A stretch of 64,000 bases of DNA from the NCBI GenBank assembly GCA_016193485.1, contig JACPRZ010000043.1:160944-224943 (forward strand), in the 5' to 3' direction. Numbering within the stretch: the stretch's first letter is position 1; every line of letters begins with the position of its first letter. Positions 30,601-39,697 of the stretch are shown piece by piece. Under the pieces are notes generated by a model that had not been told where the DNA came from, ran no database searches, and worked only from the letters and a program-made list of their open reading frames with translations. The translations under genes were made by a program, and so were the position numbers. The DNA comes from Bacteroidota bacterium (GTDB lineage Bacteria; Bacteroidota; Bacteroidia; JACPRZ01).

Positions 30601-31089
30601 ACCTGCAGTGACGGGACCATCAGCGCGGATATATCCGGAGGTTCAGGAAATTATTACTACCTCTGGAGTGATGCAAATTCACAGGTATCCTCATCCGCAA
30701 GCGGACTTACCGCTGGGTTGTATTATGTTACCGTTACCGATTCTACCTGTAATCTGACTCAGGTCATTTCCGGAACCATTGGATTTACAGGTATATTTGA
30801 AATCAAACCTGGAGAGATAATCATTCGGCCAAACCCGACTTACGGCCCTCTTGTTATTGAAATTTCAGGCAAGACACTCTTTCATGGCAGAGTAATATTT
30901 GAAGTGATAAATATATTAGGGGAGATTGTTTTTTCATCAGTGGAAAATTTCGACAATCCGGCAGCGATGTCAGGTATTTTGCGATCTTCGCCCGTTACAA
31001 TTGATATGAGCGGTGCTGAACCGGGCATTTACCTGCTGAATATCAGTGACGGGCAGAACAATATCAGGAAAAAATTCGTATTGCATTAA
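27664..31089 (+). CDS. M36 (fungalysin)-type secreted metallopeptidase with SprB-like repeats and T9SS tail
   Basis: zinc motif 'VVYHEYGHGINYEF', 'ALGEGYADVWAFSL', SprB-like 'GDGSIMATPPAGTPPFAYQWND', C-terminal sorting domain. Confidence 0.88.
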   Translation: MKTNIIISLVVFSVIAASYAEQNDPSALVMKSNGDITFIKNTRKVPVAEKQNYWYRQPEWQAFYSRNKSWNAEFNETAGLPRRAYGLSIPAPGTDTRDRVEYFIANELSEFSVPLSDLVMQNENSNKKYTCINYYQTYQGLKVLFSNVTFRLTPADGVVMFGLEFYRNINVDLNPAFSAEDMNPLASAGLKDNVVNATVDNGMQILPVETNSGYSFHLVYEVWVETSGKIPGKYYTLVDAHTGKVWYRQNQVHSTVDVTVRGLVTDNAFFPDTATRGLPNLQVTVASTDYFTDENGFLSLTGSSPVSGNFSLQGSFAEVYRNTSSTVSNFNATLNPGTNSVNFNTSAYVTEIAAYYNANAIHKHMKNWTPAGFTNMDFPMEVRVDITTDSCNAFYSGFSLNFYAESSTCLALSLFSDVVYHEYGHGINYEFYSYLGGNFGNSALGEGYADVWAFSLTRNPVLSQGYGNTVGSFIRRYDADPAVYPEDLQGESHADGEIIAGSWWDLNMNLDSMEKMMDIFIGTHSATLSQADGQEGILYRDVLLEALLYNDDDADLSNGTPDGQDICDAFGRHGISLVSNATISHTPVDTVQANSPMVVNAVLSGSSQYLFGVGLNYRVNNNPVWNTMIMTNTGGNNYSGQIPPQQEGTIISYYLGVMDNICGNLSSVIPSGAAAASKPNLPYFIIVGYKLKKTDDFDVNSLGTWTVGLPGDNAITGMWTIDDPAGTYDNSATPAVEVQPEDQHTPGGLFCAVTDNRTGSGIGAYDTDNGVTTLESPSLNLTTYLDPVISYYRWFINDPPGGANPGNDRWVVRISGDGTNWVDVENTYAADNSWRWFVFRVQDFITPTASVKLRFYASDSLFPGQGLQYDGGSIVEAAVDDIQVWEKLPPSIIFQNILPSCPGYCDGSIMATPPAGTPPFAYQWNDLANQTTPTATGLCAGQYQVTITDSLNNSVSSYVTLNDAQPLTGTVTSTNASCGTCSDGTISADISGGSGNYYYLWSDANSQVSSSASGLTAGLYYVTVTDSTCNLTQVISGTIGFTGIFEIKPGEIIIRPNPTYGPLVIEISGKTLFHGRVIFEVINILGEIVFSSVENFDNPAAMSGILRSSPVTIDMSGAEPGIYLLNISDGQNNIRKKFVLH

Positions 31090-31132
31090 TCCGAAATACA
31101 AATCAAACAATTAAAAGTGCAATAATCCTGTA

Positions 31133-32116
31133 ATGAGTGAAACTTATTTAAATAAAATAATTAATGAAGACGCATTAAAAGCCCTGCCAACTCTTGCTGA
31201 GAATAGTATAGATTTAGTATTAACGGATCCTCCTTACTTTTTAGATAAAATGGATAACCGCTGGGATGAAAAGAAAGTAGCCAGCACAAAATATCATCAT
31301 GTTATTAAGTCATTGCCTGCAGGAATGAGGTTTGACAGGGAACAAGGGAAAAATTTTTACGACTGGTATTATAAAATTTCTAAAGAGATTTTACGGGTTT
31401 TGAAACCCGGTGGTTTTTTCTTCTCTTTTTCAAGTCCGAGATTATATCACCGGATGGTATCTGCAATGGATGATGCCGGATTTTTAATTAGAGATGGTTT
31501 TATTTGGCTTTATACGCAGAATCAGCCGAAGGCAATGAGTTTGAATCATTTTATTGACAGATTGAATGAAAATGAAAAAAGCAGAGACAATCTGAAAAAA
31601 CAGTTGCACGGGTGGAAGACCCCTCAAATAAAATCATGCTTTGAGCCGATTGTAATGGCGCAAAAAGAAGCAGAGGGGACTTTTCTGGAGAATTTCAGGA
31701 AATATAATGTCGGTTTATTGAATACTCATGTGAAGATCGGTAAGGAGATGTATCCATCTAATGTGATTTCAACAGATTCAATCAATGAGGTAGTTGACAA
31801 ATGTTTTTTAATCTCAAAACCTGATAAAAAGGAAAAAGGGGATTTTAATTTTCACAGGACCGTCAAACCATTAAGTTTATGCGAATATATCATCAGATTA
31901 ACGACTTATTCCAATGAAGCAATTGTTCTTGACCCTTTTGCCGGAAGTGGAACAACTCTCGTAGCGGCAAAAAATTTGGGTAGAAAATTTGTCGGCATTG
32001 ATATTAATAAAGAATATATTGAAATAGGAAGGAGAAGAATTAAATCCTTTGAAGCGGATTATTCCATAAATAATGGTGTACCGGAAAAAAAACAATTAAA
32101 GTTTTTATTATCATAA
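31133..32116 (+). CDS. DNA methyltransferase (N6-adenine/N4-cytosine type)
   Basis: '[11 protein letters not shown]' catalytic motif and '[30 protein letters not shown]' SAM-binding motif. Confidence 0.93.
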   Translation: MSETYLNKIINEDALKALPTLAENSIDLVLTDPPYFLDKMDNRWDEKKVASTKYHHVIKSLPAGMRFDREQGKNFYDWYYKISKEILRVLKPGGFFFSFSSPRLYHRMVSAMDDAGFLIRDGFIWLYTQNQPKAMSLNHFIDRLNENEKSRDNLKKQLHGWKTPQIKSCFEPIVMAQKEAEGTFLENFRKYNVGLLNTHVKIGKEMYPSNVISTDSINEVVDKCFLISKPDKKEKGDFNFHRTVKPLSLCEYIIRLTTYSNEAIVLDPFAGSGTTLVAAKNLGRKFVGIDINKEYIEIGRRRIKSFEADYSINNGVPEKKQLKFLLS

Positions 32117-32132
32117 CTTAATTAACAATTTT

Positions 32133-33119
32133 ATGGCACAACTGGGTATTTTAGTGGCGATTGCGGTAGCAGCCCTGATAGGGCTCTGGATACTGCTTTA
32201 TTTTATCCCGATCGGCTTGTGGTTCACGGCTCTTTTATCGGGTGTTCGTATCTCTCTTATTCAACTGGTGCTGATGAGGTGGAGAAAAGTTCCGCCTTCC
32301 ACTATCGTAAACGGGCTGATTGCATCCACAAAGGCAGGTCTGAATCTTACGCGAAACGATCTGGAGGCGCACTATCTTGCCGGGGGTGATGTTCAGCAGG
32401 TGGTCAATGCGCTTATTTCAGCAGAAAAAGCGAATATTGAACTGAATTTTAAATCAGCATCCGCCATCAACCTTGCCGGAAGAAACGTGTATGATGCAGT
32501 GCAGATGTCGGTCATTCCGAAAGTACTCGATACCCCCCCCGTTGCCGCGGTGGCAAAAGACGGAATACAACTTATCGGAAAAGCCCGGGTTACGGTTCGT
32601 ACAAACATCAAACGGCTCGTTGGCGGTGCTGGTGAAGAAACAGTGCTGGCGAGGGTAGGGGAGGGCATTGTCAGCGCGATCGGATCGGCCAACTCGCATA
32701 AACATGTTCTTGAAAATCCCGATTCCATATCGAAACTCGTTCTTTCAAAAGGACTGGATTCGGGAACCGCATTTGAAATTCTTTCCATTGATATTGCCGA
32801 TGTGGATGTTGGGAAAAACATCGGTGCCATGCTGCAGATGGACCAGGCCAATGCCGATAAAAATATCGCCCAGGCAAAAGCCGAAGAGCGAAGGGCTATG
32901 GCGGTGGCCTACGAACAGGAGATGAAGGCAAAAGCGCAGGAAATGAGGGCTAAAGTAATTGAAGCCGAAGCCGAAGTACCCAAGGCAATGGCAGAAGCAT
33001 TCCGCAGCGGCAATCTCGGCATCATGGATTACTACCGCATGAAAAATATTGAAGCCGATACCGATATGCGGCAATCAATTTCCAAACCTGGCGGACAGAA
33101 ACCGAAAGAAGGAGGATAA
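32133..33119 (+). CDS. floA: flotillin-like protein FloA
   Basis: '[53 protein letters not shown]'; [13 protein letters not shown]-terminal region. Confidence 0.93.
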   Translation: MAQLGILVAIAVAALIGLWILLYFIPIGLWFTALLSGVRISLIQLVLMRWRKVPPSTIVNGLIASTKAGLNLTRNDLEAHYLAGGDVQQVVNALISAEKANIELNFKSASAINLAGRNVYDAVQMSVIPKVLDTPPVAAVAKDGIQLIGKARVTVRTNIKRLVGGAGEETVLARVGEGIVSAIGSANSHKHVLENPDSISKLVLSKGLDSGTAFEILSIDIADVDVGKNIGAMLQMDQANADKNIAQAKAEERRAMAVAYEQEMKAKAQEMRAKVIEAEAEVPKAMAEAFRSGNLGIMDYYRMKNIEADTDMRQSISKPGGQKPKEGG

Positions 33120-33128
33120 ATTACCAAA

Positions 33129-33917
33129 ATGAATGTTGATCTTTCCGGAAGGCACGCCCTTGTTTGCGGTAGTTCGCAGGGTATCGGCCGTGCTATTGCG
33201 ATAGAACTTGCTTCATTAGGAGCCTCAGTTACACTTGTTTCACGTAGTGAACAGGGGATGAATGAAGTGCTGGGAAAGTTAAAATCCAGTGATACCCAGA
33301 AGCATAGTATCCTGGTTTCAGATATGGGTAAACCTGCTGAAATAAAAGAAAAAATCCCTGCTTATTTAAGTAATAATCCACCGGTAAATATATTGGTTAA
33401 TAACACAAGCGGACCTCCTGCAGGCCAGGCAATCGATGCGACCACTGAAGAATACCTTGATGCATTCAACAAGCATATTATTTCAGGGCAAATTATTACA
33501 CAGGCATTGATTGAAGGTATGAAAAAAAGCGGTTATGGACGAATCATCAACATCATTTCCACTTCGGTAAAACAACCCATAAAAGACCTTGGTGTTTCCA
33601 ATACCATCCGCGCGGCAATGGCTAATTGGGCGAAAACCCTCTCTTTTGAATTGGGACAGTTTGGTATAACGGTTAACAACATTTTGCCCGGTGCCACCAA
33701 TACCAACCGGATGATTGAGATACTTGAACGGATTTCTAAAAAAACAGGTATTCCCTTTGAAAAAGTAAAGCATGATGCTACCCTTGAAATTCCGTTGGGC
33801 CGCTTTGCCGAACCGGAAGATATTGCAATGGCGGTTGCCTTTCTCGCCTCTCCTTCGGCTTCTTATATTTCCGGAATCAACCTGCCGGTTGACGGTGGCC
33901 GCCTGAAGACACTCTGA
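33129..33917 (+). CDS. SDR family oxidoreductase
   Basis: 'ALVCGSSQGIGRAIAIELASLGASVTLVSR', 'NILVNNTSGPP', C-terminal 'INLPVDGGRLKTL'. Confidence 0.93.
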   Translation: MNVDLSGRHALVCGSSQGIGRAIAIELASLGASVTLVSRSEQGMNEVLGKLKSSDTQKHSILVSDMGKPAEIKEKIPAYLSNNPPVNILVNNTSGPPAGQAIDATTEEYLDAFNKHIISGQIITQALIEGMKKSGYGRIINIISTSVKQPIKDLGVSNTIRAAMANWAKTLSFELGQFGITVNNILPGATNTNRMIEILERISKKTGIPFEKVKHDATLEIPLGRFAEPEDIAMAVAFLASPSASYISGINLPVDGGRLKTL

Positions 33918-33955
33918 ATAATTTGCAAAATCATTCAGCATCAGTATACCATGCC
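33914..33955. repeat. palindromic element, copy B, inverted relative to 11658-11698
   Basis: CTGAATAATTTGCAAAATCATTCAGCATCAGTATACCATGCC; overlaps the SDR stop codon. Confidence 0.75.
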
Positions 33956-33982
33956 GGAGGCAGATCAGGAACTTATTGTGGT

Positions 33983-34666
33983 TTATTTTACTACCAGTTT
34001 GAATCCCACCCCGTGAATATTTAAAATTTCTGCTGAAGGATCGTTTTTAAGGTATTTGCGCAATTTGGTAACATAAACGTCCATACTCCGTGCATTGAAG
34101 TAACTGTCATCCCCCCATATTAATTTCAGTGCATACGGTCGGTCCACTACCTGGTTCAGTGAAAGGCAGAGAAGTTTCAGTAATTCGCTCTCCTTGGAGG
34201 TCAGTTCAAAAATTTTCTTTCCTATGGTAAGGACCTGCCTCCTGCTGTCAAATTCAGTATTGCCGAAACGGAAAACCGAGTCCTCATGCGTTTTCCCGGT
34301 ACTGCCGTACACCCTGCGCATGATGGCATGGATGCGGAGATGCAATTCTTCCATACTGAACGGTTTTGTCATGTAATCGTCCCCACCGAGGCGGAACCCC
34401 GACAGTTTATCTTCCTGCAAATTTTTAGCGGTGAGAAAAAGAATGGGGACAGATTTATTTAACTTCCGGATTTCTTTTGCGAGCGTGAGACCGTCCATAA
34501 CGGGCATCATAATATCAAGAATGCAGAAATCAAATTTTTCAGCAGAAAACTTTTCAAGTCCCTCTTTACCGTTGCGGCAAAGAGTAGCTTCATAACCCCT
34601 TGAAGTAAGGTTTTCCACTAACAGGAAACCGAGGTTGGCATCATCTTCGGCTACGAGAATTTTCAC
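33983..34666 (-). CDS. OmpR-family response regulator
   Basis: 'KILVAEDDANLGFLLVENL' receiver domain; winged-helix 'LTSKESELLKLLCLSLNQVVDRPYALKLIWG'. Confidence 0.95.
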   Translation of the reverse strand: MKILVAEDDANLGFLLVENLTSRGYEATLCRNGKEGLEKFSAEKFDFCILDIMMPVMDGLTLAKEIRKLNKSVPILFLTAKNLQEDKLSGFRLGGDDYMTKPFSMEELHLRIHAIMRRVYGSTGKTHEDSVFRFGNTEFDSRRQVLTIGKKIFELTSKESELLKLLCLSLNQVVDRPYALKLIWGDDSYFNARSMDVYVTKLRKYLKNDPSAEILNIHGVGFKLVVK

Positions 34667-36423
34667 AGGCAGGGTAAATTAATAGTAAAGGTACTCCCTT
34701 TACCCGTTTCGCTGGTTACATCAATTTTTCCTTTGTGTAATTCCACAATGGTTTTTACATAGTTCAACCCAAGTCCGAAACCTTTTACATCATGGACATT
34801 GCCGGTGGGAACGCGGTAAAATTTATCAAATATTTTTCGCTGGTTATCCCGGTCTATCCCTATTCCTTTATCGGATACCGATAAAATTACCTGTCCGTCC
34901 CTGTTCATGGTATGAACTTCTATTTCGGGTTTTTCTTTTGAATATTTGTTGGCGTTATCCAGCAGATTATATACTACATTGGAAAGGTGCATTTCATCGG
35001 CATATACTGCAGTGCGCTCCGCATTAAGCGCCTTTATAATGGTTCCGTTTCTCGCCTCGACATAGATCATGATTTTTTCTACTGCCGACCTGATGATTGA
35101 GTGCAGGTCATACTCGCTGAATTTAAGTTTAAATTCCCCGTGTTCGGTAAGGGAACTCTGCAGAACGGTTTCAATCAATTTTCCCAGCCGGATATTCTCA
35201 TCATGTATAATCCCTATATATTTATGATGTCGGTCGGGGTCCTCCTTGATTTTCTGTTCGGAAAGGGCTTCCGTGGCGAGCGATATAATAGATACCGGTG
35301 TTTTCAGTTCATGGGTTACATTATTGATGAAATCATCCCTGATAGCGGCAAATTTTTTCTGCCTGATTATCGTATGAACAGTATAAAAGAACAAACCCCC
35401 GATGATCAGAATGAAGATAGCGGAAGCAGACACCATCCCGAACAGGGTACTAAGCAAATAGGTCTTCTTTCCGGGAAAAGCAACTCTCAGCACAAAAGGT
35501 GATTCAATAATGCTGGTTGGGAAAAGCCGTATTGAATATGGATTGCCTGAAAGGTGTACCGAATCCTCATCGGCCTCGCAATATTCGTAACATTTTTCTT
35601 CTTCATTGAAAACGCCAAAATAGAAAGGCAGTTTGATATTCTTATCGGTCAGCGCTATTTTTATCAGGGTATCCAGTTTAATCCAGTCAACCCGCTCGTG
35701 GATGGATTTTTGTTCTGATACGGTTATGAGTTCTTCCACAACGTCACGGACCATCTGTGATTTTTTTTCTACAAGTTTCTTCCGTGCGCTGTGCAACGTA
35801 TCAGGTGAATATTGCATTGTTTGAAGCAGATATTCAAGATTCTTTCCGCTTATATTAATATCAATAATTGATTTCCCTGTATTGCTATCTGAACTGTCAC
35901 CGGTATTCACCGAAAATTTCATTTCCCGGAGTAAAGAAGAAATATTATCGAGAGAATTCTGAACTGATGATGAATTGATTGAAATGCGTATCTGATCATC
36001 TCCCGATGAATTCTTAATAGTCCTTTTTACAGCAGATGATTTCCCCCCGGAGGTTTGGTTGCGGTGAACCGGTTGATTGTCCTGTTTATCTGGTTGGTGC
36101 CGGGATATTTTTTTGTTGGATGAATCCGCAGATTTCCGGTTGTCGCTTGCAACATTCTGCACTAAAGATATCATGGCTTCCCTCTTCTCAATAATGTCAG
36201 CCACATTGCTCATCGCATCGTGGATGCTCCGGTCAAAAAGTCCCTGCTTAAGGGAGTAAGCATCAAAAATCCAGGAAATCTGAAAACCGATTAATCCCAG
36301 CAGGGATATAGTTATTAAAATGATAATTAAATTAAGTGTCTGGCGGTTCATATTCCCTGACGTCTGATATACAAAATTACCAGAGAATCCGGAACGCCCG
36401 GTAAGGTTAACAGTTTTTAACAC
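34663..36423 (-). CDS. sensor histidine kinase
   Basis: H-box 'FINNVTHELKTPVSIISLATEAL', N/G boxes 'NVVYNLLDNANKYSKEKPEI', 'GFGLGLNYVKTIVELHKGKI'; overlaps the regulator by 4 bp. Confidence 0.95.
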   Translation of the reverse strand: MLKTVNLTGRSGFSGNFVYQTSGNMNRQTLNLIIILITISLLGLIGFQISWIFDAYSLKQGLFDRSIHDAMSNVADIIEKREAMISLVQNVASDNRKSADSSNKKISRHQPDKQDNQPVHRNQTSGGKSSAVKRTIKNSSGDDQIRISINSSSVQNSLDNISSLLREMKFSVNTGDSSDSNTGKSIIDINISGKNLEYLLQTMQYSPDTLHSARKKLVEKKSQMVRDVVEELITVSEQKSIHERVDWIKLDTLIKIALTDKNIKLPFYFGVFNEEEKCYEYCEADEDSVHLSGNPYSIRLFPTSIIESPFVLRVAFPGKKTYLLSTLFGMVSASAIFILIIGGLFFYTVHTIIRQKKFAAIRDDFINNVTHELKTPVSIISLATEALSEQKIKEDPDRHHKYIGIIHDENIRLGKLIETVLQSSLTEHGEFKLKFSEYDLHSIIRSAVEKIMIYVEARNGTIIKALNAERTAVYADEMHLSNVVYNLLDNANKYSKEKPEIEVHTMNRDGQVILSVSDKGIGIDRDNQRKIFDKFYRVPTGNVHDVKGFGLGLNYVKTIVELHKGKIDVTSETGKGSTFTINLPCL

Positions 36424-36516
36424 TTGTTAACCTGTCGTAACATCGCTTTATTATTTGGAACATTATTTTTGAATTATTAAAATCACATTTTTTATTCATG
36501 CATAACCCCTTTTACC

Positions 36517-37122
36517 ATGAAAATCAAAGACGATAAATGTCTTGACAGAGACCGAAGCGTCTCTGCAAAATTATCCCGAAAACCGGTTTTTATACTCGTT
36601 ATTTCAGCCGCGGTAATAATGGCTGCTTCGTATGCATTTTTTGCCCAGACAGGACCGAAAAAAGATGATTCCGGAAAAGAAAAATCAAAAACAAAGAGCG
36701 TAGTGATCAATATTGACGAGGATGAAAAAAAGATGACAGTCACAACTATTGAGAATGGCAGGAAAAAGGTGGAAATCCTTGAAGGCGATACGGTAGATAA
36801 ATACATAAAAAAATGCGGGGATGACTATATGGTCATGGCGCAGTCGGGAACAGATAAAGCCATAGTCAGCAAAACCAGGGTGATTGCCATAAGCGGGGAT
36901 GACTCTTCCGGTACAGACCAGGTTGTTATTGATTTCAAAAATATTTTTGATAATGATGACCTGGAAAAAGAAATTGATGCCGCTGTGAAAAAGACCGAAA
37001 AGGTGATCCGGCAAACGATGAAAGAATTGGAAATTGACAGTTTGCTGAAGGAATTCGATATTGATGTAAAAGTAAAAGATAAAAAGAGCGGAGGAAAGAC
37101 CATTATCATCAATATAAACTAA
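36517..37122 (+). CDS. membrane-anchored lysine/acid-rich protein of unknown function
   Basis: single N-terminal hydrophobic segment followed by charged repeats. Confidence 0.6.
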   Translation: MKIKDDKCLDRDRSVSAKLSRKPVFILVISAAVIMAASYAFFAQTGPKKDDSGKEKSKTKSVVINIDEDEKKMTVTTIENGRKKVEILEGDTVDKYIKKCGDDYMVMAQSGTDKAIVSKTRVIAISGDDSSGTDQVVIDFKNIFDNDDLEKEIDAAVKKTEKVIRQTMKELEIDSLLKEFDIDVKVKDKKSGGKTIIININ

Positions 37123-37245
37123 TGCTGATTGAGTTCGCAGTGATGTCAAGATGTAAAGAAGAAAAAAAGGAAGGCGGAAAGTTTATTCATAATTGTCATG
37201 CTTTCTTTGTTTCCTTATATCTTTTAATCCTGACATCTTCACAAG

Positions 37246-38403
37246 TTAAAACCCGTCAATGACCGCGTCAATGTAGGAATACAGATCTTCATGGTGACCG
37301 TTTATTCTTTTAAGAATTCTTTTTTTGCCAAGCCGTACCACTACCATTTTTTTTTCGGGGAAAACTATAATATATTGTCCGTTGATTCCCTGGGCATAAA
37401 AAATATTCTGTTGCCGGTAATGAAGCAACCACCACGAAAACCCGTACCGGTGATTCGGGGTGCCGTCTTTTTCAAGGAGCGGTTCCGGCTCAACCGATTG
37501 CCGTACATAATCGGGGGAAACAATCTGCTGCCCGTTCCAATTTCCCTCATGAAGATATAACTGGCCGATACGTGCAAAATCACGCAGGTTGGAATTAAAA
37601 CAACAGAATGCTTTTTCATCACCCTGCTCCTGATCCAGACTCCAGAAGGCATCCTGTTCCGAGCCGAGGGGTTCCCATAATTTTTCGGTTGCATAGGTGC
37701 TGATCTTCATCCCGGTGGCTTTTTCAAGCACAAATCCGAGAATTTGGGTATTACCGCTCAGGTACTCAAAAATTTTTCCGGGTTCCCGGGCAACTTTGTA
37801 CCGGAATGTAAGAGATTTCAGATCGGTTCCGTAATATGCTTTTGCCGGGTAAGCGAACGGGCTTACATAACTTTCATCGAAATCAAGGCCTGTGCTCATT
37901 GTCAAAAGATGCCGTATCGTTATTTTTGATTTTTCACCGGTATTAAATTCCGGCAAAAAATCTCCCACTTGTTGGTCTACGCTTTTTATTTTATTTTCAG
38001 CCAGCGCTATCCCTGTTAGAATGCTCACAATGGTCTTAGCCATTGAAAAGGAGTTGGTATGCGAAGCAGGACCGAAATTATCCCAGTAATGTTCATAGCG
38101 AAGTGAATCATTCCTGAGAACAAGAAAACCGATTGTCCCGTATTCATTGAAAAATCCGCTTATTTTCCCTGGAAATTCAATCCTGTTGTAGTCATGTCCT
38201 TGCGGTAGTGGCTGAGGAGTTCTTTTTTTTACTACCCTGTATGGAAAGATGGAATACTCGTCAATGGCAGGTCCCGTTCTGCCTTTCAGATAGGTCTCAG
38301 AAATTCCCCTGTACAGGTATTCGTGGTTTGAAATTTTAACGGCAAGGTGAACAGCCGCAATGGTGACCGGGATGGCAACAAGTACAAGAATACTTTTTTT
38401 CAT
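37246..38403 (-). CDS. serine beta-lactamase-family hydrolase
   Basis: SxxK motif 'SFSMAKTIVSILTG', 'FEYLSGNTQILGFVLEKATGM'; start chosen at MKKSIL. Confidence 0.9.
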   Translation of the reverse strand: MKKSILVLVAIPVTIAAVHLAVKISNHEYLYRGISETYLKGRTGPAIDEYSIFPYRVVKKRTPQPLPQGHDYNRIEFPGKISGFFNEYGTIGFLVLRNDSLRYEHYWDNFGPASHTNSFSMAKTIVSILTGIALAENKIKSVDQQVGDFLPEFNTGEKSKITIRHLLTMSTGLDFDESYVSPFAYPAKAYYGTDLKSLTFRYKVAREPGKIFEYLSGNTQILGFVLEKATGMKISTYATEKLWEPLGSEQDAFWSLDQEQGDEKAFCCFNSNLRDFARIGQLYLHEGNWNGQQIVSPDYVRQSVEPEPLLEKDGTPNHRYGFSWWLLHYRQQNIFYAQGINGQYIIVFPEKKMVVVRLGKKRILKRINGHHEDLYSYIDAVIDGF

Positions 38404-38454
38404 AGGGTACAAAGGTAGGTTATTCCGTGCAGGGGGACTGAATGTTATTGTCGC

Positions 38455-38462
38455 TATATTTG
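38455..38462 (+). promoter_or_regulatory. TAnnTTTG -7-like box (TATATTTG) upstream of holB
   Basis: consensus match 18 nt upstream of ATG 38481; no clear -33 box. Confidence 0.3.
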
Positions 38463-38480
38463 GCAACTCACAAACAGGCC

Positions 38481-39632
38481 ATGCGTTTTAAAGACGTTGC
38501 CGGACAGCAAAAAGTAAAAAACCGGCTGATACAATCCGTTAAAACCGGCAGGGTCAGCCATGCCCAGTTATTTTATGGTCCTGAAGGATGCGGTAACCTG
38601 GCTTTGGTGTTGGCATATATTCAATTCATCTATTGTGAAAATCCCGGGCCTGACGATTCATGCGGAGTGTGTTTTGCGTGTATTAAATCAGCCAAACTAA
38701 TCCACCCCGACATTCATTTTGTTTTTCCGGTTGCAACCTCAAAAGAAGTTCCCGATGATCCCACCTGCTCAAAATACCTGAACCGGTGGAGAGAAATTGT
38801 AAAAAAAAATCCCTATATTAATCTCATATCATGGCTGGCATATATAGGAGTTGAGAATAAGCAGGGCATAATCACCGTGCATGAAAGCAGTGAGATTGTA
38901 AAAACCCTGTTATTAAAACCCTATGAGGCGGAATATAAATCGGTTATTATCTGGATGCCGGAAAAGTTGCATCCGTCAGCCGCCACCAAACTATTGAAAA
39001 TTATCGAGGAACCCCCTGAAAAAACGTTTTTCCTGCTGGTAACTCATAACTATGAAAGCATATTGAAGACCATCCTGTCCCGGACTTCTCTTGTTAAAAT
39101 ACCGAGAATTGATGATAATTCACTGATGGATTATGCTGTAGAAAAAGGCACCATGGATCGGGTTGAGGCGCTGAAATGCGTACGGTATGCTGACGGAAAT
39201 ATGTTACGGCTCGGGACGATGATGGAATCCGATGCGTCAGAAAATCAGTTCCTCCTCTCTTTCCGTAAACTTCTTCAGAATGCTTACCAGTACGATATTC
39301 TGGCAATGTATGCATGGCTTGACGAGATTTCTCTGATGGGAAGGGAAAAACAAAAAAATTTTTTATTTTACGGCAGCACAATTCTGAGGGAGGCATTAGT
39401 TTTCGTTGCATGTAACGGAAAAATAAACAGGACCGGGCCCGATGAAACCGAATTTATTACCAAACTATCATCTGCCATTCTGAAAGGCAACAATACATGG
39501 ATACTCCGGGCAATGGCTGAAGAAATGGAAAAAGCACACAATCATATTGACAGGAATGTAAATGCGCGTACTGTTTTTTTTGATCTCTCGGTTAGGTTAT
39601 GCGATACGATTCGGGGCGAAAAAAGAACATGA
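38481..39632 (+). CDS. holB: DNA polymerase III subunit delta'
   Basis: 'MRFKDVAGQQKVKNRLIQSVKTGRVSHAQLFYGPEGCGNLALVLAYIQFIYC', zinc-binding CxxC cluster. Confidence 0.88.
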   Translation: MRFKDVAGQQKVKNRLIQSVKTGRVSHAQLFYGPEGCGNLALVLAYIQFIYCENPGPDDSCGVCFACIKSAKLIHPDIHFVFPVATSKEVPDDPTCSKYLNRWREIVKKNPYINLISWLAYIGVENKQGIITVHESSEIVKTLLLKPYEAEYKSVIIWMPEKLHPSAATKLLKIIEEPPEKTFFLLVTHNYESILKTILSRTSLVKIPRIDDNSLMDYAVEKGTMDRVEALKCVRYADGNMLRLGTMMESDASENQFLLSFRKLLQNAYQYDILAMYAWLDEISLMGREKQKNFLFYGSTILREALVFVACNGKINRTGPDETEFITKLSSAILKGNNTWILRAMAEEMEKAHNHIDRNVNARTVFFDLSVRLCDTIRGEKRT

Positions 39633-39697
39633 AGGGAACCGTTGAAAACTCAAAGCATCAAAAAACAAATCTCCAATAACACCGCAGGTTTTTCCTG

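Noticed and set aside
32393-32851. 152-aa minus-strand ORF (and 32745-33074)
   Set aside because: Antisense shadow of floA
33483-33941. 152-aa minus-strand ORF
   Set aside because: Antisense to the SDR gene and starts within the palindromic repeat
38525-38600. Loss of Walker A lysine in holB (GPEGCGNLAL) as a defect
   Set aside because: Delta' subunits of this group do not require ATP binding, and similar degenerate loops are expected
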